Below are positions 15,770-24,573 of a stretch of DNA of 64,000 bases, piece by piece. The stretch comes from Rhizobium sp. Q54 (GTDB lineage Bacteria; Pseudomonadota; Alphaproteobacteria; Rhizobiales; Aestuariivirgaceae), in contig CAMDBX010000008.1 in the NCBI GenBank assembly GCA_945889445.1, positions 1-64,000 of the forward strand, read 5' to 3'. The notes below the pieces were generated by a model, which saw only the letters and a list, made by a program, of their open reading frames with translations, made no database searches and was not told the origin of the DNA. The stretch's first letter is position 1; each line of letters begins with the position of its first letter. Made by a program: the position numbers and the translations under genes.

Positions 15770-17785
15770 ATGGTCGCTGTGCGCACCGAGTTTCCGTTTG
15801 CCGTAAGGGTGGTGGAGAATTTCTTCATTCCGCTGCCTGACGGCACCCGTCTTGCGGCGCGCGGCTGGTTCCCCGAGGGCGCAGGCCCGGTGCCCGCCAT
15901 CCTCGAATATCTCCCTTACCGCAAACGCGATGGCACCAGACCGCGCGACCAGGGCCTGCACCACTATCTTGCAGGCCATGGCTATGCCGCGATCCGCCTC
16001 GACATCCGCGGCACCGGCGACAGCGAGGGCCTGATCGCTGACGAGTACACAGTGCAGGAGCAACTCGACGGATGCGAGGCGATCTCATGGATCGCCGGCC
16101 AGGAGTGGTGTGACGGCCAGGTGGCGATGATCGGCATCTCCTGGGGCGGCTTCAACGGACTGCAGATCGCGGCGCGCCAGCCGCCCGCCCTCAAGACCAT
16201 CATCACGGTGGGTTCGACGGATGATCGCTACGCCACGGACATCCACTGGGTGGGGGGCTGCCTGTCGAAGGACAATTTCGACTGGTCCTCCACCATGTTC
16301 GCCCACAACGACCTGCCGCCTGACCCGGAGATCGTCGGCGCGGCCTGGCGCGACATGTGGCGCCAGCGCATGGCCCACAACGAGCCGTGGATCATCAACT
16401 GGCTCAATCACCAGCGCCGTGACGATTACTGGAAGCGAGGATCGGTCTGCGAGGATTTCGAGAAGATCAAGGTTCCGGTCTATGCCGTCTCCGGATGGGC
16501 CGACAACTATTCAGAGGCCGTGCCGCGCCTGCTCGCGGGGCTCTCCTGCCCGCGCCTCGGGCTGATCGGCCCCTGGGCCCACTCCTACCCGCATGACGTT
16601 GCGGTGGAGCCCGCCATCGGCTGGCTGCAGGAGGTTCTGCGCTGGTGCGACCACTGGATGAAGGGCCGTGACACCGGCATCATGGATGAGCCGATGCTGC
16701 GCGCCTGGATGCAGGACTCGGTGCCGCCCCAGACCTGCTACGACGCGCGCCCCGGCCGCTGGGTGGGCGAGGCGCAATGGCCGAGCCCCGCCATCCGGAT
16801 CGAGACGATGTTCCTCAATTCCGGCGGCAGGCTAGAAAAATCATCCGCTGGCGGATCAATGTCTATTTGCTCGCCGTTGTGGGTTGGCATCGCGGCGGGC
16901 GAAGTCGGCCGTTATGGCGGTGATGCCGAATGGCCGCCTGACCAGCGCGAGGATGATGGGGGCTCGCTGGTGTTCATCTCCGAACCGCTCACCGAGCGCG
17001 TCGAAATCCTTGGCGCGCCCACCGTTTCTCTCAGCTTCGTCAGCGACAAGCCGCAGGCGCTGGTCTGCGTGCGTCTCAATGACGTGGCCCCAGATGGCCG
17101 GTCGACGCGAGTCACCTATGGCCTGCTGAACCTCACCCACCGCAACAGCCATGAGCACCCGGAACCTCTTTTGCCGGGCCAGCGCGCCCAGGCGGTGGTC
17201 GAGATGGACGACATCGCGCATGCCTTCCCGCCGGGCCATCGCATCGCGGTGTCGATCTCCACCACATACTGGCCGGTGGCCTGGCCCTCGCCGGAACTGG
17301 CCAACCTCACCGTGCTCTGCGGCGAGACCGCTCTCAGCCTGCCCGTTCGGCCACCGAACCCCGATGATGAGAAGCTCCGCGCTTTCGACCCGCCGGAAAT
17401 GGCGCCGCTTCCGCCGGTCACCCGCCATCCGATCGAACAGACCCATCCGCGCCGCGTGGTGCGCGACCTCCTCTCGGGCAAGATGACTGTCGACTTCCCG
17501 CGCTGGACCTATTCGAAGCTCATGCATGACATCGACCAGACGCAGCGCTCCAGCGCCTTTGCGCGCTACGAGATCACCGATGGCGACCCGCTGTCGGCCA
17601 CGCTTATCACCGAATATGAGGTGGAGATGGTCCGGCCCGATGCCACCATCACCCACCGCAGCACGGGCAGGCTCACCTGCGATGCCACGCATTTCATCAT
17701 CGAGATGGACTTGCGCATCGGCGAGAATGGCGAAACAGTCTTCGAACGGCACTGGCATGAGAACATTGCGCGCGACATGGTCTGA
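15770..17785 (+). CDS. CocE/NonD family alpha/beta-hydrolase
   Basis: This 671-residue protein belongs to the CocE/X-Pro dipeptidyl-peptidase class. The catalytic triad is visible as Ser124 in GISWGG, Asp245 in SGWADNYSE and His271 in GPWAHSYPH. Oxyanion motifs such as EYLPYRKRD and DIRGTGDSEG precede it. The C-terminal half is the beta-rich jelly-roll domain of the family (ending near PPGHRIAVSIS), followed by an extra segment to residue 671. No signal peptide is seen, so it is likely cytoplasmic. It is first in a row with five ABC importer genes and may hydrolyse an ester, amide or peptide bond of the imported compound. Confidence 0.85.
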   Translation: MVAVRTEFPFAVRVVENFFIPLPDGTRLAARGWFPEGAGPVPAILEYLPYRKRDGTRPRDQGLHHYLAGHGYAAIRLDIRGTGDSEGLIADEYTVQEQLDGCEAISWIAGQEWCDGQVAMIGISWGGFNGLQIAARQPPALKTIITVGSTDDRYATDIHWVGGCLSKDNFDWSSTMFAHNDLPPDPEIVGAAWRDMWRQRMAHNEPWIINWLNHQRRDDYWKRGSVCEDFEKIKVPVYAVSGWADNYSEAVPRLLAGLSCPRLGLIGPWAHSYPHDVAVEPAIGWLQEVLRWCDHWMKGRDTGIMDEPMLRAWMQDSVPPQTCYDARPGRWVGEAQWPSPAIRIETMFLNSGGRLEKSSAGGSMSICSPLWVGIAAGEVGRYGGDAEWPPDQREDDGGSLVFISEPLTERVEILGAPTVSLSFVSDKPQALVCVRLNDVAPDGRSTRVTYGLLNLTHRNSHEHPEPLLPGQRAQAVVEMDDIAHAFPPGHRIAVSISTTYWPVAWPSPELANLTVLCGETALSLPVRPPNPDDEKLRAFDPPEMAPLPPVTRHPIEQTHPRRVVRDLLSGKMTVDFPRWTYSKLMHDIDQTQRSSAFARYEITDGDPLSATLITEYEVEMVRPDATITHRSTGRLTCDATHFIIEMDLRIGENGETVFERHWHENIARDMV

Positions 17786-17822
17786 TATCCGAAGTCCGGT
17801 GCAGGGAGGCTGAAGGAAAGCC

Positions 17823-18773
17823 GTGCTCAGCTATGCCATCAAGCGCATCGGCCTTGCCGTCCTGATCATCTTCGTGGTGATGCTGGCAATGTATGCGATG
17901 GTGTTCCTGGTGCCGGGCGACCCTGCCTCTCTCGCCCTCGGGCCCCGCGCCACGCCGGAACTGAAGCGCGCGCTGATGGAGCGCATGGGTCTCGACCAGC
18001 CGATCTATGTTCAAGTCTGGAACTTCTTCCGCAACGCGCTGACGGGTGACCTTGGTTACGACGTGTGGTCGAAGCGTCCGGTCTCGGAGATGATTGCCGA
18101 AGTCTTTCCCAACACGCTGTTCCTTGGCGCGGTGGCAATGACCATCGCGCTCGTTGCGGGCATTGGCCTTGGCTGCCTCGCCGTGGTCTGGCAGGGCCGT
18201 GCGGTTGATCGCGTGCTGGCCGTGCTCTCGGTCAGCATGATCTCCATCCCGTCCTTCGTTGTGGCCATCTATCTCCTTCTGGTCTTCGCCGTCTGGCTGG
18301 GCTGGTTCCCCGCCATCGGCGCAGGTGAGGCGGGTGACTGGGGCAGCCAGATCCGCGCCGTGGTTCTGCCTGCAGCGGCGATTGCCATCACCTGGGTGGG
18401 CTACCTCGCCCGCCTCGTGAGGGCTTCGATGCTGGAGGTCATGGCAGCGAACCACGTTCGCACGGCGCGCGCCTTCGGACTGACCGAGGCGCGGATCGTG
18501 CTGCGCTATGCACTGCGGGTTGCCATCGTGCCGGTCATCGCCATCGTGGCGGTGGGCTTCGGGTCGATCCTGTCGAGTGCCGTGTTCGTGGAAACCGTGT
18601 TCTCCCGCCCCGGAATCGGCACGCTCATCACATCCGCCGTGCAGAAGCGGAACTTTCCGGTGGTCATGGGCTCGGTGCTGTTCATGACCGCCTTCTACCT
18701 CACTGTGGTCACCCTCGCCGACCTGCTGATGGCGAAGCTTGACCCACGCGTCAGGGATACGCTTCGTGGCTAG
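17823..18773 (+). CDS. Dpp/Opp-type ABC transporter permease 1
   Basis: This 316-residue inner-membrane protein has the DppB pattern: an N-terminal helix (RIGLAVLIIFVVMLAMYAMVF), the PGDPASLALGPRATPE segment, and the EAA loop region near RTARAFGLTEARIVLRYALR. The GTG start follows a GGAGG-like site 38 bases after the hydrolase stop. It forms the translocation channel with the next gene product. Confidence 0.88.
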   Translation: MLSYAIKRIGLAVLIIFVVMLAMYAMVFLVPGDPASLALGPRATPELKRALMERMGLDQPIYVQVWNFFRNALTGDLGYDVWSKRPVSEMIAEVFPNTLFLGAVAMTIALVAGIGLGCLAVVWQGRAVDRVLAVLSVSMISIPSFVVAIYLLLVFAVWLGWFPAIGAGEAGDWGSQIRAVVLPAAAIAITWVGYLARLVRASMLEVMAANHVRTARAFGLTEARIVLRYALRVAIVPVIAIVAVGFGSILSSAVFVETVFSRPGIGTLITSAVQKRNFPVVMGSVLFMTAFYLTVVTLADLLMAKLDPRVRDTLRG

Positions 18774-19620
18774 CGGCAAGCGCAATGTCTGGCGCGCGCT
18801 CATGGCGGAGCCGCTCGGCATCATTGGCGGCGTCATCGTGCTGGCCTTCGTGCTGATGGCGGTGTTCGCGCCCTGGCTTGCCCCTCATGATCCGCTGAAG
18901 ATCGACGTGATGCACAAATTCTCGGGCCCCAGCCTTGAACACTGGGCAGGAACCGACCAGCTTGGCCGTGATCTGCTGTCGCGCATCTTCTATGGCGCAC
19001 GCACGGCGCTGGGCGTCGCCATCACGGCCACGGGCATCGCAGGGATCCTCGGGATTCTGCTTGGCCTCGTCGCGGGCTATGGCCCCCGCTGGCTCGACTC
19101 GCTGCTGATCCTGTGCTTCGACGCGATCACCTCTCTGCCGATGATCATGTTCGCGCTGGCGGTGATCACCGTGCTGGGCCCCAGCACAAAGACGCTGATC
19201 CTGGTCATCATCCTGGTTTCGATCCCCGGCTACGCCCGCTTCATCCGCGCCCAGACGCTGAGCCTGGTGCGCAGCGACTTCATCATGGCCGAGCAGGCGA
19301 TGAATGCCTCGCATGCCCGCATCATCCTGCTCCACCTTCTGCCCAACGTGGCAGGACAATTGCTGGTGGTGCTGTCGATGGACATTCCCGTCGTCATCAT
19401 GCTGGAGGCCGGGCTCAGCTACCTGAGCCTCGGCGTCAAGCCGCCCACGCCGTCGTGGGGCAACATCCTCTATGACGGCTATGTCTCGCTCCGCCAGTCG
19501 CCCGGCATGGTCATCATCGCCGGCATCCCGCTGATCCTGGCAACGCTTGGCTTCACCTTCCTCGGCGAGGCGCTGCGCGACGCACTCGACCCGCGCCTGC
19601 AGGTGAGGACGCTGGCATGA
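18766..19620 (+). CDS. Dpp/Opp-type ABC transporter permease 2
   Basis: This 284-residue protein has the DppC pattern: a first helix, then the DPLKIDVMHKFSGPS...GTDQLGRDLLSRI segment, the EAA loop (DFIMAEQAMNASHARIILLH), and the C-terminal PPTPSWGNILYDG motif. The GTG at 18766 is preferred because it overlaps the upstream stop by eight bases (GTGGCTAG). The TTG at 18739 would overlap more. It pairs with permease 1. Confidence 0.88.
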   Translation: MASGKRNVWRALMAEPLGIIGGVIVLAFVLMAVFAPWLAPHDPLKIDVMHKFSGPSLEHWAGTDQLGRDLLSRIFYGARTALGVAITATGIAGILGILLGLVAGYGPRWLDSLLILCFDAITSLPMIMFALAVITVLGPSTKTLILVIILVSIPGYARFIRAQTLSLVRSDFIMAEQAMNASHARIILLHLLPNVAGQLLVVLSMDIPVVIMLEAGLSYLSLGVKPPTPSWGNILYDGYVSLRQSPGMVIIAGIPLILATLGFTFLGEALRDALDPRLQVRTLA

Positions 19621-20588
19621 GCGCGCCCCTCATCAAGGTCGATGACCTGTCGATCGCCTATGCCAGCGAGGAGGGGCCGGTGCAGGCCTTGCGCCATGCA
19701 ACCCTCGAGGCCCGTGCCGGTGAGGCGATCGGCATCGTGGGCGAGTCGGGCTGCGGCAAGTCCACCCTTGCCTCCGCACTCATCACGTTGCTGGCGCGCA
19801 ATGCGCGCGTCACATCCGGCGGCGTGCAGTTCGGCGGCCGGGACATCCTGTCGATCAGCGAGGAGGAGAAGCGAAAGCTGCGCGGGCGGCATATTGCCAT
19901 GATCTTCCAGGACCCAATGACCTCCTTCAACCCGGTGTTGACCATCGGCGAGCAGCTGGTCGACTTCCAGGGCCAGCGCGAAGGTCTTTCGAAGGCGGAG
20001 AAGCGACAGCAGGCAGCCGCCATGTTGAAGAGAGTGGGCATCGCCGATCCAGGGCGTTGCCTTGATCGTTACGTCGCCGAGCTCTCAGGCGGCATGCGCC
20101 AGCGTGCGGCGATTGCCGCCGCACTGCTGATGGCGCCGGACGTGCTGGTGGCAGACGAGCCGACGACGGCGCTCGACGTCACCATGGAAGCCCAGATCAT
20201 CCACCTGCTGCGCGAGTTGCGGCGGGACTACAATGGCGCCATCGTGATCGTCACCCACCATCTGGGCGTGGTGGGTGAACTCTGCGACCGTGTCTATGTG
20301 ATGTATGCCGGCGAGGTGGTGGAGGAAGGCTCAACGGATGACGTCTATCACCGTCCGCGCCACCCCTATACCCGGGCGCTCATCGCCTGCGACCCGGCCA
20401 ATCTGCATGAGCAGACGCCGTTGCTGCCCACCATTCCCGGCCGCCTGCCGGATCTTGTGAGCCCGCCTTCGGGCTGCAGCTTTGCCGCGCGCTGCCCGCA
20501 GGCCAGCGAGCTTTGCCGCAGCATGGCTCCGCCCTATGTGGAGGTCGGCCCACGCCATGCGGCGCGCTGCCATGAGGCGCTGGCATGA
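19617..20588 (+). CDS. Dpp/Opp-type ABC transporter ATPase 1
   Basis: This 323-residue ATPase has Walker A GESGCGKST, the Q-loop (FQDPMTSFNPV), signature ELSGGMRQR, Walker B and D-loop (VLVADEPTTALDV), and an H-loop His (VTHHLG). The C-terminal cysteine-containing oligopeptide extension (CSFAARCPQAS) is typical of DppD. It starts in an ATGA overlap with permease 2. It energises import with the next ATPase. Confidence 0.9.
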   Translation: MSAPLIKVDDLSIAYASEEGPVQALRHATLEARAGEAIGIVGESGCGKSTLASALITLLARNARVTSGGVQFGGRDILSISEEEKRKLRGRHIAMIFQDPMTSFNPVLTIGEQLVDFQGQREGLSKAEKRQQAAAMLKRVGIADPGRCLDRYVAELSGGMRQRAAIAAALLMAPDVLVADEPTTALDVTMEAQIIHLLRELRRDYNGAIVIVTHHLGVVGELCDRVYVMYAGEVVEEGSTDDVYHRPRHPYTRALIACDPANLHEQTPLLPTIPGRLPDLVSPPSGCSFAARCPQASELCRSMAPPYVEVGPRHAARCHEALA

Positions 20589-21607
20589 GCGCGCTCTACG
20601 AGGTGAACAACGTCACGCTCGACCTTGCGGGGCCGGCCGCCAGCGGTCTGCAGCGCCTGCTGCCGGGTAACGCGCCGCGCCTGACAATTCTCAGCGGGCT
20701 GTCCCTCACCATCGGCCATGGCGAGATGCTGGGCCTCGTGGGCGAGTCGGGTTCCGGCAAAAGCACGCTGGCCCGCGCCATGATGGGCCTCATCGACATC
20801 ACCGATGGCCGGCTCAGCTTCCAGAACCGCACGCTTGAGAGCCGCGCCGACTTCATCAGGGTGCGGCAGGGCGCGGCGCTGATGTTCCAGGATGCGGTGG
20901 CTTCCCTCAGTCCGCGCCGCAAGGTTGGAGCCCAGCTGGTCGAGCCCTTCCAGATCAATGGCGTGCCCCTGCCCGAGGGAGGCAAGACCGCCATGACGAT
21001 GCTGGAACGCGTCGGCCTGCCGCCGTCACTCGCCCAGCGCTATCCGCATGAGTTGTCGGGCGGGCAGGCACGGCGCGTGTCGGTGGCGCGCGCGCTGGCG
21101 CTGCAGCCGAAGCTGGTGATCGCCGACGAACCCACCGCCGGGCTCGACGTCTCCGTCCAGGCCGAGATCCTCAACCTGATGACTGGCTTGCGCCGAGACA
21201 TGGGGCTGAGCTTCCTGATCATCACCCATAATCTTGCGGTGGTGCGGCACGTGACCGACCGCGTGGCGGTGCTCTATCTCGGCCGCATGGTCGAGTGGGG
21301 GCCGACGCGCGAAGTCTTCGCGAGGCCACGCCACCCCTATACCCAGAGCCTCGTTGCCGCCGAGCCGCAGGCCGATCCGCGGAAGCGGCGCGCCGACCTC
21401 GCCCTCAAGGGCGAGATCCCCAGCGTGTTGGCCAGGCCCACGGGCTGCGAATTCCATACCCGCTGCCCGCTCGCCCGTCCGCGCTGCGCGGCGGAGGAGC
21501 CAAGGCCCCGCATGATCACACCGGACCACATGGTGCGATGCCATTTTGCCGAAGACACGAAAACAGAAACGCAAGGAGGAAACCATGGGACTGAACTGGA
21601 GCACTGA
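20585..21607 (+). CDS. Dpp/Opp-type ABC transporter ATPase 2
   Basis: This 340-residue ATPase has Walker A GESGSGKST, signature ELSGGQARR, Walker B VIADEPTAGLDV and the C-terminal oligopeptide motif CEFHTRCPLARPRC, as in DppF. It starts in an ATGA overlap with the first ATPase gene. Its 3' end overlaps the binding-protein gene by 23 bases in another frame, an overlap that covers the binding protein's start. Confidence 0.9.
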   Translation: MSALYEVNNVTLDLAGPAASGLQRLLPGNAPRLTILSGLSLTIGHGEMLGLVGESGSGKSTLARAMMGLIDITDGRLSFQNRTLESRADFIRVRQGAALMFQDAVASLSPRRKVGAQLVEPFQINGVPLPEGGKTAMTMLERVGLPPSLAQRYPHELSGGQARRVSVARALALQPKLVIADEPTAGLDVSVQAEILNLMTGLRRDMGLSFLIITHNLAVVRHVTDRVAVLYLGRMVEWGPTREVFARPRHPYTQSLVAAEPQADPRKRRADLALKGEIPSVLARPTGCEFHTRCPLARPRCAAEEPRPRMITPDHMVRCHFAEDTKTETQGGNHGTELEH

Positions 21608-23141
21608 CCGCCGCACCCTGCTGAAGGCAGGCGGCGCACTCTTCGCCGGACTGGCGGCGCGGCCGCACTTTGCCTGGGCCGCCGACGGCGACACGCTGCG
21701 GCTGCGCGCCACGGCGGACCTGCAGGTGCTGGACCCCAAGGGCATCATCGGCGAACTGGACGACATCATCCCGCGCTGCACGCAGGTGACGCTGGTGCGC
21801 CTTGGCGACATGCGCGATGGCAACAAGATCACGCCCTATGCCGCCAAGACCTTCCAGTGGAAAGATCCCAAGACCATCGCTTTCACGCTGCATGACCACC
21901 TGACATGGACCAACGGCTTTGGCCCGGTGACGGCGGAGGACGTGAAGTTCTCCTTCGAGCGCATCAAGGGGTCGGACTCGGCCTGGGCCTACCAGTTCGA
22001 GAAGCTCGACAATGTGGAGGTGATCGACCAGCGCTCCGGCCTCATCCACCTCAAGGAGCCGTTCAAGCCCTTCGTCTACATCTCGCTGCCCTATTATGGC
22101 GGCCACATCGTGTGCAAGGCGGCGGTGGAGAAGGCGGGCGGCAGCTACACCACCGAGATTCCCGCCCAGTGCGGCCCCTACCTGCTCGACAAGTGGGAGC
22201 AGAACCAGAAGGTGACGCTGGTTGCCAATCCGGACTGGAAGGGTGAGAAACCCGCCTTCAGCAAGGTTGAATACTTCATCGTCACCGACGACCAGACGGC
22301 GCTTCTGGCCTATGAAGCAGATTCGTTCGACTATACCCGCGTCGCCATGAGTGCTGCAAAGGCGCTGAAGGCCAACCTGCCGAAGAACTCGAGCCTCATC
22401 GAGGCGCAGTCGACGCGTTATGTCTGGTTGACCATCAACATGAATGCCGAGAAGCTCAAGGATCCGCGCGTCCGCCAGGCGATCCAGTATGCCTATGACG
22501 GTGACGCCGTGCTGCAAGGCTCCTACGACGGGCTCACCGGCCGGTCGGCCGGCGTGGTGCAGCCGGGCACCCAGTTCGCCCGCGAGAAGAACAAGATCGC
22601 CACGCGCGACATCGAGAAGGCCAAGGCACTGTTGGCGGAGGCCGGCGTTTCCGCACTCGAGCTCAACCTCTATTGCCTCACCGACTCGGTGTCGCAGTCA
22701 ACCGCGCAGATCATCCAGTCAAGCCTCGGCGAGGCCGGCATCACGGTGAACATCCAGCCCACGGAAGATGCCGCCTATTGGGCGCTTGGCGACAAGACGC
22801 AGGGTGACGGCTACAAGAACATCGAACTGGTGCTGATGAACTTTGCCGGTGGCATCGACCCCACCGAGAACCTCGTGTGGTTCCGCCCCGACCAGATCGG
22901 TGTCTACAACTGGTCGTTCTTCGACTCGAAGGAGTTCGAGGACCTCTACCAGAAAGGCCTGGTCGAGCAGGACGATGCCGGGCGCAAGGAGATCTTCAAC
23001 AGGATGGAAGACCTGATGGAAGACTCCGGCGGTTTCATCTTCGTCTGCTTCGAACCCTTCCTGGCAATCTACCGGTCTGATATCAAGCCGGTGATCCTGG
23101 CGGACGGCCACCCGGACCCGACGCAGTTCACCAAGGCCTGA
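21585..23141 (+). CDS. Dpp/Opp-type periplasmic substrate-binding protein
   Basis: This 518-residue SBP_bac_5 family protein has a twin-arginine-like leader (TDRRTLLKAGGALFAG) ending near HFAWA. ATG 21585 is chosen because an excellent AGGAGGA lies just upstream at 21574-21580; the longer frame from 21546 lacks one. Family landmarks are ITPYAAKTFQWKDPKTIAF, VTAEDVKFSFERIK and VRQAIQYAYDGDAV. It should capture a small peptide or peptide-like solute and determines transporter specificity. A strong hairpin follows the gene. Confidence 0.88.
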   Translation: MGLNWSTDRRTLLKAGGALFAGLAARPHFAWAADGDTLRLRATADLQVLDPKGIIGELDDIIPRCTQVTLVRLGDMRDGNKITPYAAKTFQWKDPKTIAFTLHDHLTWTNGFGPVTAEDVKFSFERIKGSDSAWAYQFEKLDNVEVIDQRSGLIHLKEPFKPFVYISLPYYGGHIVCKAAVEKAGGSYTTEIPAQCGPYLLDKWEQNQKVTLVANPDWKGEKPAFSKVEYFIVTDDQTALLAYEADSFDYTRVAMSAAKALKANLPKNSSLIEAQSTRYVWLTINMNAEKLKDPRVRQAIQYAYDGDAVLQGSYDGLTGRSAGVVQPGTQFAREKNKIATRDIEKAKALLAEAGVSALELNLYCLTDSVSQSTAQIIQSSLGEAGITVNIQPTEDAAYWALGDKTQGDGYKNIELVLMNFAGGIDPTENLVWFRPDQIGVYNWSFFDSKEFEDLYQKGLVEQDDAGRKEIFNRMEDLMEDSGGFIFVCFEPFLAIYRSDIKPVILADGHPDPTQFTKA

Positions 23142-23149
23142 CGCAATCA

Positions 23150-23172
23150 GGGGCGTGAGCATCTCACGCCCC
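23150..23172 (+). terminator. 10-bp GC-rich hairpin after the importer operon
   Basis: GGGGCGTGAG (23150-23159) pairs perfectly with CTCACGCCCC (23163-23172) across a three-base loop, eight bases after the binding-protein stop. The following bases (ACATTTACTG) are only moderately T-rich, so it may act as a terminator or 3' stabiliser. Confidence 0.6.
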
Positions 23173-23188
23173 ACATTTACTGTTTGAG

Positions 23189-23812
23189 ATGATGAAGAAA
23201 GCAACCGTACCGAAATTCGAACGCATCGCCCCGGACGCGCGCCGGGCGCGGCTCATCGATGCGTCGATTGCGTGCCTCGCCAAGGGTGGCATCCAGGGCT
23301 TCACGGTGGACAACATCTGCCACGAGGCGGGCACCTCGCGCGGCCTCATCACCCACCATTTCGGTTCCAAGAACGCGTTGCTCGCCGCGATCTATGCATC
23401 GATCTACAGCAAGGTTCTGGAGAAGCTGGCGCGCTCCGAGACAAAGCCACAGAGCATCGACGAGCTTGTCGAGATGATCTTCGGCGACAGCTCCCTCAGT
23501 CGCGACTACCTGAACGTCTGGCTGGCCCTGTGGGGCGAGATCGCTGTGAACCCCGCGCTGCAGGTTGAGCACCGCAAGAACTATGCGCTATACCGCGAGC
23601 ATATTGCGCGCGCCATTTCGGCGTTCGCGCGCGGCCGTGGCGTGACGGTCGACAGTTATGACGTGGCCACCATCCTCATCTCGCTGGTCGACGGGCTGTG
23701 GCTCGAGCAATGCATCGACCAGAGCCTCCTCTCGCTCGATCGCGCCAAGGACCTGTGCCGGCGCACTCTCGCCGCGGTGCTGGCATCGCAACCTGACCGA
23801 AGGCCGGCATGA
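23189..23812 (+). CDS. TetR/AcrR family regulator (BetI-like)
   Basis: This 207-residue protein has an N-terminal TetR helix-turn-helix (FTVDNICHEAGTSRGLITHH, with FGSKN after it) and a C-terminal helical domain with ISLVDGLWLEQC as in BetI. BetI represses choline/betaine genes, which fits a methylated-amine neighbourhood, but the ligand here is unknown. It overlaps the SDR gene by four bases (ATGA) and is probably co-expressed with it. It may control the importer operon upstream. Confidence 0.82.
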   Translation: MMKKATVPKFERIAPDARRARLIDASIACLAKGGIQGFTVDNICHEAGTSRGLITHHFGSKNALLAAIYASIYSKVLEKLARSETKPQSIDELVEMIFGDSSLSRDYLNVWLALWGEIAVNPALQVEHRKNYALYREHIARAISAFARGRGVTVDSYDVATILISLVDGLWLEQCIDQSLLSLDRAKDLCRRTLAAVLASQPDRRPA

Positions 23813-24573
23813 CGCACTCGATCCACGGCCGTTCCGTCATCGTCACCGGGGGCTCGAAGGGAATAGGCAAGGGCATTGCCGATGTCTTCGCACAGGCCGG
23901 GGCGAGGGTCGCAATCCTGTCGCGGCATGGCGATGAAGCCGAGTTGGCGGCGCAGAGCATCGGCCACGGCGCCTTCGGCCTCGCGGCGGACGTCACGTCG
24001 CCGGACGCCCTTGAGCGGGCCATCCAAGAGGTGGTGAAGCGCCAGGGCGGCATTGACGTGCTGTGCGCCAATGCGGGGATCTTTCCTGCCACCAGGCTGG
24101 AGGACATGACCTCCTCCAACTGGGACCATGTGATGGACACCAATCTCAAGGGCACCTTCAATTCGGTGAAGGCGGCACTGCCCTATCTCAAGCAATCGAA
24201 CCAAGGCCGCATCGTACTCACCTCGTCGATCACGGGTCCGGTCACCGGCTATCCCGGCTGGACGCATTATGGCGCCTCCAAGGCTGGCCAGCTGGGCTTC
24301 ATGCGCACCGCGGCGATCGAGCTTGCGGCATACGGCATCACCGTCAATGCCGTGCTGCCCGGCAACATCGTGACCGAGGGACTGGCAGAAGCCGGACCGG
24401 ATTATGAGGCCAGCATGGTGGCTTCGATTCCGCTGCGGCGGCTGGGCGTTGCCGCGGACATCGGCCATGCGGCGCTCTACTTCGCATCGCGCGAGGCGGG
24501 CTATGTGACGGGTCAGGCATTGATCATCGATGGTGGGCAGGTGCTGCCCGAAAGCCTGCAGGCGCTGGCCTAG
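23809..24573 (+). CDS. short-chain dehydrogenase/reductase (FabG-like)
   Basis: This 254-residue classical SDR has the cofactor motif TGGSKGIGKGI (from residue 13), NAG at 88-90, and the catalytic Ser140, Tyr154 and Lys158 (YGASK). The C-terminal VTGQALIIDGGQ is typical. It is likely an NAD(P)-dependent alcohol/ketone oxidoreductase; the substrate cannot be read from sequence. It is coupled to the TetR gene and its stop overlaps that of the convergent kinase gene. Confidence 0.85.
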   Translation: MTHSIHGRSVIVTGGSKGIGKGIADVFAQAGARVAILSRHGDEAELAAQSIGHGAFGLAADVTSPDALERAIQEVVKRQGGIDVLCANAGIFPATRLEDMTSSNWDHVMDTNLKGTFNSVKAALPYLKQSNQGRIVLTSSITGPVTGYPGWTHYGASKAGQLGFMRTAAIELAAYGITVNAVLPGNIVTEGLAEAGPDYEASMVASIPLRRLGVAADIGHAALYFASREAGYVTGQALIIDGGQVLPESLQALA

